From the NCBI GenBank assembly GCA_021816545.1, contig JAKAXP010000155.1, forward strand, positions 1 through 5,705: a DNA stretch of 5,705 bases, given 5' to 3'. This DNA is from Bacteroidota bacterium. GTDB taxonomy: Bacteria > Bacteroidota > Bacteroidia > Bacteroidales > VadinHA17. Position 1 is the first letter of the stretch; the number at the start of each line of letters is the position of its first letter. This document shows positions 1 through 5,705 of this stretch, piece after piece. The translations under genes were made by a program, and so were the position numbers. The notes under the pieces were generated by a model, which was not told where the DNA came from, searched no databases, and worked only from the letters and a program-made list of their open reading frames with translations.

Positions 1-1
1 T

Positions 2-211
2 TCGGGAAAGAAAATCACCGTTGTGGCAGTCAATCCGAATGTTGATGCTGCCAATTACGTTTTTCAGGTTCCCGGGAAAACGGTAAAATCAATGCGTGCA
101 GCACAGACTGATGCCGTTGCCAATTATAAGGAGATTCAGCCTGTAAGCACTGACAGGTATTTTATTCTGAAGCCCAGATCAGTTACAACGGTTGTAATTG
201 AGTTGCAATAA
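2..211 (+). CDS. C-terminal end of a probable GH30-type glycoside hydrolase (5' truncated)
   Basis: An open frame enters from the left edge (first full codon at base 2) and ends at TAA 209-211, leaving 69 residues. The piece alternates short beta strands: KKITVVAVNPN, then a stretch around KTVKSMRAAQTD, and a closing ILKPRSVTTVVIEL. A hydrophobic 'N-P' strand, a 'V..M.A..T' strand and a terminal 'LP.RSVTTVV' strand are what I expect at the end of the beta-sandwich that packs against the barrel in GH30 enzymes (glucuronoxylanases, glucosylceramidase-like). The catalytic barrel lies outside the window, so activity and subfamily cannot be read here. It lies only 20 bases before the GH115 gene on the same strand, so co-transcription is likely, and a xylan-cutting role would fit. 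Other barrel glycosidases with a C-terminal beta-sandwich (for example GH39 or GH51) remain possible. The GTG at 23 is internal and not a start. That this is a real CDS is fairly sure; the GH30 family is a moderate call. Confidence 0.62.
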   Translation, partial: SGKKITVVAVNPNVDAANYVFQVPGKTVKSMRAAQTDAVANYKEIQPVSTDRYFILKPRSVTTVVIELQ

Positions 212-231
212 CCCCTATTCCGGCTGCTCCA

Positions 232-3200
232 ATGAAGAATAATGAGCTCACCAGACCTTCAGCCCTCAGTAACCTCACCGCTCTCCTCCTTCTTCCCCTC
301 TTACTTTTATCCCTCCCTTCAGCCGGGCAGGATAAGGAGAAGGTTGTAGTCTCCGCTGAAAAGAGCGCCGGAACAATTGTTCTGGCTTCAGGCGGCCGTT
401 GTGCCCCCCTGGTTGTAAGCCCCGGTGAGTGGCCCGGCGTAATAAGGGCAATGGGTGACCTGCAGAATGACCTTGAAATGGTAACCGGCACAGCTCCGGA
501 ACTGGTGACGGCTCCGAAGACACCCCGGTCCGGATTTGTCATTATTGCCGGGACTATTGGTAAAAGCGCCCTGGTTGACCGTCTTGCAAAAAAGGGAAAG
601 ATTGACCTCTCCGAAATTGAGGGCAAATGGGAATCATTTATTATCCAGACTGTTGAGAGACCTTTCCCAGGTGTGAAAGAAGCACTTGTAATTGCCGGCA
701 GCGACAAGCGTGGAACGATTTATGGTATATACGAGATTTCAAGGCAGGCCGGTGTATCACCATGGTACTGGTGGGCCGACGTGCCGGTACGGAAGAGCAG
801 TGAGCTTTATGTCAATCCCGGCCGCAAGGTGTGTGGCGAGCCTTCGGTGAAATACCGCGGCATCTTCCTGAACGATGAGTATCCAGCCCTGACAAGATGG
901 GTTTTATATAAATACGGGAACGTGACCCCGTCAGACAACCCGCCTGTTCCTCCAGGTGTTGCAAACTACGGGAGCGAATTCTATTCAAGGATATTCGAGG
1001 TGCTCCTCAGGCTGAAAGGCAACTACCTCTGGCCGGCAATGTGGAACAATGCGTTCAACGAGGATGACCTCCGCAATGCCGCCTTGGCCGATGAATACGG
1101 TATCGTTATGGGCACCAGCCACCAGGAGCCGATGATAAGGGCGCAGAAGGAATGGGACAGAAGGTACCAGAAAACCCTCGGCAGCTGGAGCTGGACTCAC
1201 CATGCAGACACACTGGTAAAATTCTGGCGTGACGGCATACGGCGCAACAAGGATTACGAAAGCATCCTGACAATGGGGCTCCGTGGCGCTGACGATACCG
1301 AAATGGGACCTGGCGGACCTGCTGCAAATATTGAAAAACTCGAAAATATTGTCAGGGTTCAGCGTGAGATGATCGCTGAGGAACTCAATCCTGATGTTAC
1401 CGGGGTACCTCAGATGTGGTGCCTCTACAAGGAGGTGCAGGACTACTACCGCGAGGGGATGAGGGTGCCTGATGACGTCACCCTGCTGTGGGCTGAGGAT
1501 AACTGGGGAAATATAAGAAGGCTGCCAACGGCTGATGAAAGAAAACGGAGCGGCGGGGCAGGCGTTTATTATCATTTTGACTACCACGGCGGTCCAAGGA
1601 GTTACCAGTGGGTAAATACCAGTCCCATCCCGAAAATATGGGACCAGATGTCACTTGCCAAACAGTACGGGGCCGACAGGATATGGATTGTCAACGTTGG
1701 ACATTTCAGGGGATATGAAATTCCAATCGAATACTTCCTCGACCTGGCATGGGATACTGAGGCCCTGGGCAGTGATGACATGTCAGCCTGGACAGAACGG
1801 TGGGCAGCGGAGGTCTTTGGCCAGAAACATGCAGGTGAAATTGCTGAAATTATCAGGGAATACACCCGATTCAACGGGAGGCGGAAACCGGAGCTTCTCT
1901 CTCCGTTTACCTACAGCCTGGTGAATTACAATGAGGCAGAACGTATTGTTCGGGAATATAACAGCCTGGCAACAAGGGCAGAACAGATCGGACAACAGCT
2001 GCCCGCGGAGATGGAGGATGCGTACTTCCACCTTGTACTCTTCCCGGTGAAGGCGTGTGCACTGGTGAACGAGCTGTATGTCACTGCAGGTAGAAATGCC
2101 CTTTTTGCTGCACAGGGTAGGGCTGATGCCTCAGAGATGGCTGAACGTACGGTGCAGCTGTTTACTGCCGACACGGCACTGATGGGATATTATAACCGCG
2201 TATACGCCGGAGGCAGGTGGAAACACTTCATGGACCAGGCTCACCTGGGATATATAGCATGGAATGACCCGCCGGAAAACAGCCTTCGTCATATAGAACT
2301 GGAACGCCCGCAGATTGTCACGGGTGCATTACCGGCAGTGGCAGTGGAGGGTTCTCTCACATCATGGCCCCTGACGGAAGAAAACAAATCAGGGGCACCC
2401 CTCCTCCCTCCGTTTGACGTCTTTAACAGGCAGACAAGATATTTTGAGATTTTCAACAGGGGAAGTGAACCTTTCATTTTTCAAGTCACCTCCGATAATC
2501 CGTGGATTATCCTCAGCACTGACCAGGGCACTGTAACTGACCAGCAAAGGATAATGGTTACGGTTGACTGGGCTGAACTCACACGGGACAGGGATGAGAG
2601 GTCAGCTTCTGCAGACCAAACGGGATTTTCCCATTCTCTTCACGAGGGATCTGTAACAGTCACGGTTGCCGCCAGTGAGATTAAAATCGGGATCAAGGCA
2701 TTTTACCCGCCCACCCCCGATCCGACCTCTGTTGAGGGATTTGTTGAGGCTGACGGCTACGTGTCGATGGAGGCAGCCAGTTACACCGGAAAGCATGATG
2801 CAGGAGAGAGGCGGTGGGAATGGATTGAAGATTACGGAAGGACACACTCAGGCATGCGTACAGTGGCAGCTACCGATGCGCCTCCTGCTGTGCCAGGGAA
2901 AGACTCCCCCGTGCTGGAATATAATATGTACCTCTTCTCTGTGGGTGAGTTTGAAACTGTATTTCATATGGCTCCCTCACTTAACTTCTTGCCTGGAAGA
3001 AACTTCAGAATAGGATTCTCAGTTGATGACGGTGAGCCGCAACTCATCACCGTGGTTCCGGCAGGATTCAATGCTGAGAACTTCAACCGGGATTGGGAGG
3101 AGACAGTGCGCAACAACTCCCGCTTTGTCACTGGAAAAATCACTGTCACGGAACCCGGATATCACACCCTCAGGGTTTGGATGATTGACCCCGGGATGGT

Positions 3201-3300
3201 ACTTGAAAAAATAGTTGTTAATACTGGCGGGCTCAGGCCCTCATACCTCGGTCCGCCGGAGAGTTATCGGAGACAGGAGGCCGCAGGCAACAGGCAGTAG
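232..3300 (+). CDS. Secreted GH115 xylan alpha-(4-O-methyl)glucuronidase
   Basis: This complete 1022-residue protein should remove (4-O-methyl-)D-glucuronic acid side groups from xylan, the known activity of family GH115. It begins with a signal peptide: charged start, hydrophobic core at about residues 16-28, and likely signal peptidase I cleavage near SAG/Q (31-33) with no lipobox Cys. An N-terminal alpha/beta domain (about 40-200) ends in VSPWYWWADVP. The catalytic barrel (about 205-530) carries RGIFLNDE (209-216), GTSHQEPM (294-301), MGLRGADDTEM (348-358), LYKEVQDYY (398-406), AEDNWGNIRRLP (421-432) and GGAGVYYHFDY (441-451). From memory of the Bacteroides ovatus GH115 structure, R351, D355, E401, H448 and Y451 line up with active-site residues there, E401 being the key acid. 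A helical domain (about 530-690), an Ig-like strand-rich segment (about 730-825) and a GH115 C-terminal beta domain (about 835-1000) follow. The ATG at 232 is chosen because the next in-frame ATG (residue 74) would lose the signal peptide. No Shine-Dalgarno sequence is visible. Length is normal for the family and there is no frameshift. Confidence 0.96.
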   Translation: MKNNELTRPSALSNLTALLLLPLLLLSLPSAGQDKEKVVVSAEKSAGTIVLASGGRCAPLVVSPGEWPGVIRAMGDLQNDLEMVTGTAPELVTAPKTPRSGFVIIAGTIGKSALVDRLAKKGKIDLSEIEGKWESFIIQTVERPFPGVKEALVIAGSDKRGTIYGIYEISRQAGVSPWYWWADVPVRKSSELYVNPGRKVCGEPSVKYRGIFLNDEYPALTRWVLYKYGNVTPSDNPPVPPGVANYGSEFYSRIFEVLLRLKGNYLWPAMWNNAFNEDDLRNAALADEYGIVMGTSHQEPMIRAQKEWDRRYQKTLGSWSWTHHADTLVKFWRDGIRRNKDYESILTMGLRGADDTEMGPGGPAANIEKLENIVRVQREMIAEELNPDVTGVPQMWCLYKEVQDYYREGMRVPDDVTLLWAEDNWGNIRRLPTADERKRSGGAGVYYHFDYHGGPRSYQWVNTSPIPKIWDQMSLAKQYGADRIWIVNVGHFRGYEIPIEYFLDLAWDTEALGSDDMSAWTERWAAEVFGQKHAGEIAEIIREYTRFNGRRKPELLSPFTYSLVNYNEAERIVREYNSLATRAEQIGQQLPAEMEDAYFHLVLFPVKACALVNELYVTAGRNALFAAQGRADASEMAERTVQLFTADTALMGYYNRVYAGGRWKHFMDQAHLGYIAWNDPPENSLRHIELERPQIVTGALPAVAVEGSLTSWPLTEENKSGAPLLPPFDVFNRQTRYFEIFNRGSEPFIFQVTSDNPWIILSTDQGTVTDQQRIMVTVDWAELTRDRDERSASADQTGFSHSLHEGSVTVTVAASEIKIGIKAFYPPTPDPTSVEGFVEADGYVSMEAASYTGKHDAGERRWEWIEDYGRTHSGMRTVAATDAPPAVPGKDSPVLEYNMYLFSVGEFETVFHMAPSLNFLPGRNFRIGFSVDDGEPQLITVVPAGFNAENFNRDWEETVRNNSRFVTGKITVTEPGYHTLRVWMIDPGMVLEKIVVNTGGLRPSYLGPPESYRRQEAAGNRQ

Positions 3301-3461
3301 TGTTGGCAACAATTACCCTCAGAGACTGCGCCGATAACCGAAGGCTGTCGGGACCAAAAGGCATTGCATTAAAGATTTTCCTTAAGATATTTAACCTTTA
3401 TACTTCAGACCCTTGTCCGCCTGCCGGCAGATCAGACTTCAGACATAAGACCTTCAGAGAT
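3301..3461. other. 161-bp spacer between GH115 and esterase genes, with weak promoter-like and repeat elements
   Basis: No gene is supported here. The first part is ordinary mixed sequence. Bases 3370-3400 are AT-rich, with TAAAG (3370-3374) and CTTTA (3396-3400) forming short inverted arms around TTAAGATATTTAA (3382-3394). A loose match to the Bacteroidetes sigma-ABfr promoter (TTTG, about 19 bases, TAnnTTTG) can be drawn as TTTC at 3377-3380, 18 bases, then TATACTTC at 3399-3406, about 55 bases before the esterase ATG. Both boxes deviate from consensus, so this is only a possibility. The second part holds three copies of an ACTTCAGAC-like word and a 10-bp palindrome. The spacer is wide enough for an internal promoter but does not exclude readthrough from the GH115 gene. 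Confidence 0.3.
3402..3459. repeat. Short ACTTCAGAC-like repeats flanking a CTGCCGGCAG palindrome
   Basis: ACTTCAGAC occurs exactly at 3402-3410 and 3436-3444, with a degenerate third copy CCTTCAGAG at 3451-3459. Between the first two lies the perfect self-complementary word CTGCCGGCAG (3421-3430). The copies sit immediately upstream of the esterase ATG. They could be remnants of a dispersed intergenic repeat, a regulator binding region, or chance. The sequence alone does not decide, and no function is claimed. Confidence 0.4.
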
Positions 3462-5408
3462 ATGAAAACACGAATCCACTTCATCACAGTACTGCTGAGC
3501 GCACTCTGCCTGACCCATACCCTGGAAGGACAGGTGAGGCTTCCGAGACTCATAAGCGACGGAATGGTGCTTCAGCGCGATAAAGAACTTAAAATATGGG
3601 GATGGGCATCCCCGGGTGAAAATGTCACTGTTGAATTCACCGGTGCAAAATATTCTGCAACAGCAGACCTGTCAGGTGAATGGATGGTTGTATTGCCTCC
3701 CGTGAAGGCCGGCGGTCCATATACAATGACCGTCGCGGCAAGCAACGTGCTGACTGTGAGCAATATCCTTATCGGAGATGTCTGGCTCTGCTCAGGGCAG
3801 TCGAACATGGAATTGCCTGTCAGACGGGTCAGACCACTTTATGAGTCCGAGATAGCAGCGGCGGAAAATAACAAGATAAGGTCATTCACTGTACCCAAAG
3901 TATTCGTGTTCAGTGGCCCGCAGAGCGACATTTCGGGTGGCAGGTGGGTGACGGCCGGTCCGGAGACTGTTCTCGATTTTTCCGCCGCCGCATGGTTCTT
4001 CGCAAAAGAGATCAACCGGGTGTACGGTGTTCCTGTAGGAATTCTGACATCAGCATTCGGAGGGTCGCCAGCCGAGGCCTGGATCAGCGAGGAGAGCCTG
4101 AAGGAATTCCCGGCATTTTACAATGACCTGCAACAGCTCAAGTCTGACTCCTATATCAGGAACATCGAAACCGAAGACCGTCTGAGGATAGCAAAATGGT
4201 ACAGCGACCTGAGTAAGACCGACGCGGGTCATCTTACTCCAGATGTCAGCTGGTCTGATGAGAACCTTAACACCGACGACTGGAAAAGCTTCTCCGTTCC
4301 CGGCTACTGGTCAGGAACACCGCTCAGGGGAACAAACGGCACAGTGTGGTTCAGGAAGGAACTGGATATACCTGCCCGGGCAGCCGGCCTTCCAGGCACC
4401 CTGAATCTCGGAAGGATTGTGGATGCTGATTCTGCATTCATTAACGGGAAATTCATCGGTACCGTCTCGTACCAGTATCCTCCCAGGTGGTACACAATAC
4501 CGGCCGGCGTACTTAAGGAGGGAAAAAATATCCTGACTGTAAAGGTGATCAGCAACTTCGGCGACGCCGGTTTCGTACCTGACAAAACCTACGAACTGGC
4601 AGCAGGCGATTACAGGACAAGCCTGGAGGGGGAATGGAAATACAAGACAGGGGCTGTCATGCCTCCGCTTAGAGGACAGACCTTCTTCGGCTATAAGCCG
4701 GCAGGACTTTACAATGCCATGCTGGCTCCGCTTCTTGATTTCAGTATAAAAGGCATTTTATGGTACCAGGGTGAGTCAAACGCAGGGAGGCCTGAGGAAT
4801 ACAGAAGGCTCCTGCCTGCACTTATCGGGGACTGGCGGCACAGCTTCGGACAGGGAGACCTGCCGTTCCTGCTGGTGCAACTGCCCAATTTTATGGAAGC
4901 CAAAGAAAACCCCGGGGATAGTGGCTGGGCCCTTTTCAGGGAGGCACAGGCCGAAGCGGTGAAGCTGCCTGCCACGGGGATAGCAGTCACATATGACATT
5001 GGTGAATGGAATGACATCCATCCTCTAAACAAAAAGGATGTCGGTATCAGGCTGGCACTTGTTGCAAGAAAGGTTGCATACGGTGAGACAGATGTGGTTT
5101 ATTCGGGTCCCACTTTCAAATCAATGAAGGTTAAGGGCCGCAGATTAATCATCTCATTTGACAACACCGGGTCAGGGCTGACGGTCTGGGGAGGGAGAAA
5201 ACCGGGGCAATTTGCAATCGCCGGTGATGACATGAAGTTTTTCTGGGCTGATGCCAGGATAAAGGGCGAACAGGTTATTCTGAAAAGCGGGAAGGTTAAG
5301 AAGCCGGTTGCAGCCAGGTATGCATGGGCTGACAACCCCGCCGGCGCCAATCTCTACAACAGGGAGGGTCTGCCGGCTGCGCCGTTCCGCACTGACGGCA
5401 GGCAATAG
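3462..5408 (+). CDS. Secreted SGNH sialate-O-acetylesterase-like (CE20-like) carbohydrate acetylesterase
   Basis: This complete 648-residue enzyme is predicted to remove O-acetyl groups from glycans. Residues 1-24 are a signal peptide (MKTRIHF, then a hydrophobic core, cleavage near LEG/Q). Cys16 has no proper lipobox, so a lipoprotein is unlikely. An N-terminal beta domain (about 25-100) contains the family signature LISDGMVLQR and GEWMVVLPP. The SGNH hydrolase core follows: block I GDVWLCSGQSNME (105-117) with nucleophile Ser114, a block II-like SAFGGSPAEAW (197-207), GILWYQGESN (431-440) and catalytic Asp518/His520 in NDIHPLNK (517-524). Between block II and GESN sits an inserted jelly-roll, GH2-like sugar-binding domain (about 261-363, with VWFRKELDIP, a D-S-A-F-I-N-G-K strand and LKEGKNILTVKV). 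A small beta domain closes the protein. The frame is open back to a GTG at 3300, but ATG 3462 is preferred because it directly starts the signal peptide. Beside a glucuronidase, acetylated xylan is a more likely substrate than sialic acid; that is inference from context. Confidence 0.93.
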   Translation: MKTRIHFITVLLSALCLTHTLEGQVRLPRLISDGMVLQRDKELKIWGWASPGENVTVEFTGAKYSATADLSGEWMVVLPPVKAGGPYTMTVAASNVLTVSNILIGDVWLCSGQSNMELPVRRVRPLYESEIAAAENNKIRSFTVPKVFVFSGPQSDISGGRWVTAGPETVLDFSAAAWFFAKEINRVYGVPVGILTSAFGGSPAEAWISEESLKEFPAFYNDLQQLKSDSYIRNIETEDRLRIAKWYSDLSKTDAGHLTPDVSWSDENLNTDDWKSFSVPGYWSGTPLRGTNGTVWFRKELDIPARAAGLPGTLNLGRIVDADSAFINGKFIGTVSYQYPPRWYTIPAGVLKEGKNILTVKVISNFGDAGFVPDKTYELAAGDYRTSLEGEWKYKTGAVMPPLRGQTFFGYKPAGLYNAMLAPLLDFSIKGILWYQGESNAGRPEEYRRLLPALIGDWRHSFGQGDLPFLLVQLPNFMEAKENPGDSGWALFREAQAEAVKLPATGIAVTYDIGEWNDIHPLNKKDVGIRLALVARKVAYGETDVVYSGPTFKSMKVKGRRLIISFDNTGSGLTVWGGRKPGQFAIAGDDMKFFWADARIKGEQVILKSGKVKKPVAARYAWADNPAGANLYNREGLPAAPFRTDGRQ

Positions 5409-5410
5409 CC

Positions 5411-5433
5411 GGAGGCAGAAGTCTTCTGCCTTC
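5411..5433. terminator. Inverted repeat between convergent genes, possible terminator
   Basis: AGGCAGAAG (5413-5421) and CTTCTGCCT (5423-5431) are perfect reverse complements separated by one base. A G-T and a G-C pair extend the stem to 5411/5433. In RNA this gives about 7-8 paired bases with a small loop, beginning two bases after the esterase stop codon. No T-run follows on the plus strand, so it is not a textbook intrinsic terminator. Because the sequence is symmetrical it could serve both converging genes or stabilise 3' ends. Confidence 0.4.
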
Positions 5434-5506
5434 ACTCCATGATTAGCAAAAATAAAATGCTGATTAACTGCAGATTGCCAACTCCCGACCGGTACTGCCG
5501 ACTTCC
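5434..5506. other. Remainder of the convergent spacer, with an A/T run
   Basis: No gene is supported here. AAAAATAAAA (5448-5457) lies between AGCA (5445-5448) and TGCT (5458-5461). Read on the minus strand this is TTTTATTTTT, about 50 bases beyond the stop of the minus-strand gene. That could be the U-rich part of a terminator, but the stem before it is weak. TGATTA occurs on both sides (5440-5445 and 5461-5466). Confidence 0.25.
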
Positions 5507-5704
5507 TTAATGTTCTCTCCGTCTTGTGCGGTAGATACAATTTCTGTCATCGCACCTGTGGCACTGATACGGGGTGTACTTTACATCACGGCCGATTCCG
5601 ATGATGCCGCTGACTGATTTTACCGGGTTCATGAGGGCGGAGTCGGTGAGGGTGATGCCGCAGTAGTTATCAGGGAAGAAGCTGAAGAGCTTATGCTGTT
5701 CTGC
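5507..5704 (-). CDS. C-terminal part of a MetH activation-domain (AdoMet-binding, B12-reactivation) protein with Cys tail (5' truncated)
   Basis: On the minus strand a frame enters from the right edge and ends at TAA (5509-5507), giving 65 residues. The segment LFSFFPDNYCGITLTDSALM, then NPVKSVSGIIG, matches the late part of the cobalamin-dependent methionine synthase activation domain, where MetH proteins read I-G-[VM]-x-L-T-[ED]-S-[FA]-x-M-x-P-x-x-SVSG. In MetH this domain binds S-adenosylmethionine and helps re-methylate oxidised cobalamin. Instead of the usual MetH ending, this protein continues with YTPYQCHRCDDRNCIYR and stops within a few residues. The Cys residues (local 48, 51, 56) form CX2CX4C, suggesting a metal or Fe-S site, and the tail is basic. 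Such endings fit stand-alone 'vitamin B12-dependent methionine synthase activation domain' proteins rather than full MetH, but the N-terminal part is outside the window. It converges on the esterase gene and is unlikely to share its operon. Confidence 0.75.
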   Translation of the reverse strand, partial: AEQHKLFSFFPDNYCGITLTDSALMNPVKSVSGIIGIGRDVKYTPYQCHRCDDRNCIYRTRRREH

Positions 5705-5705
5705 C

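Noticed and set aside
183..707. 174-codon minus-strand open frame across the GH115 start
   Set aside because: Arg/Pro/Ser-rich sequence without any family signature, opposite the signal peptide and first domain of a clear gene.
985..1587. 200-codon open frame on the minus strand opposite GH115
   Set aside because: It is antisense to the most conserved GH115 motifs, shows no recognisable domain, and is explained by the codon bias of the real gene.
2666..3013. 115-codon plus-strand open frame inside GH115
   Set aside because: An out-of-frame shadow of the GH115 C-terminal domain with low-complexity Pro/Arg content.
3377..3406. A confident Bacteroidetes -33/-7 promoter before the esterase
   Set aside because: TTTC and TATACTTC both deviate from TTTG and TAnnTTTG; kept only as a remark in the spacer entry.
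3300..3461. N-terminal extension of the esterase from GTG at 3300, which overlaps the GH115 stop codon
   Set aside because: The extra 54 residues are not signal-like and would bury the clear signal peptide that starts at ATG 3462.
3508..3510. Cys16 of the esterase as a lipoprotein attachment site
   Set aside because: The preceding residues S-A-L do not form a lipobox, and a signal peptidase I site fits better just downstream.
5172..5540. 122-codon minus-strand open frame spanning the convergent spacer
   Set aside because: It overlaps the end of the esterase and the end of the MetH-activation-type gene and has no recognisable motif.
1..5705. CRISPR, tRNA/rRNA genes, insertion sequences, phage or defence genes
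   Set aside because: No repeat-spacer pattern, cloverleaf, transposase, terminal inverted repeats or phage-like proteins were seen on either strand.

Overview
This window looks like part of a plant-polysaccharide (glucuronoxylan-type) degradation locus from a Bacteroidetes bacterium, probably an uncultured Bacteroidales or Marinilabiliales-like lineage. The evidence for this is the pairing of a secreted GH115 alpha-glucuronidase with a secreted SGNH sialate-O-acetylesterase-like esterase, tight same-strand spacing, the absence of recognisable Shine-Dalgarno sequences (typical of Bacteroidetes), and a GC content near one half by eye. The taxonomic call is inference; no rRNA or other marker gene is present.

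Layout: (1) Bases 2-211 (+) hold the last 69 residues of a protein cut by the window edge. They resemble the C-terminal beta-sandwich end of GH30-type glycosidases. (2) Twenty bases later, 232-3300 (+) encodes a complete 1022-residue secreted GH115 alpha-glucuronidase with all hallmark active-site motifs. (3) A 161-base spacer (3301-3461) has an AT-rich stretch and small repeats. (4) Bases 3462-5408 (+) encode a complete 648-residue secreted SGNH acetylesterase of the sialate-O-acetylesterase/CE20-like type, with a jelly-roll domain inserted in the catalytic domain. (5) A short convergent spacer (5409-5506) contains a strong inverted repeat. (6) Bases 5507-5704 (-) hold the C-terminal 65 residues of an oppositely oriented gene. 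These match the end of the cobalamin-dependent methionine synthase (MetH) activation domain, followed by a CX2CX4C cysteine tail.

Working together (inference from families): the GH30-like enzyme would cut the glucuronoxylan backbone, GH115 would remove (4-O-methyl-)glucuronic acid side groups, and the esterase would remove acetyl groups. That makes a compact debranching cassette acting in the periplasm or outside the cell. The minus-strand gene belongs to a different process (corrinoid and methyl metabolism) and marks the end of the cassette.

I see no tRNA, rRNA, CRISPR, insertion sequence, phage or defence genes. I find no convincing evidence of a wholly new system. The least conventional element is the stand-alone-looking MetH activation-domain end with its cysteine cluster.
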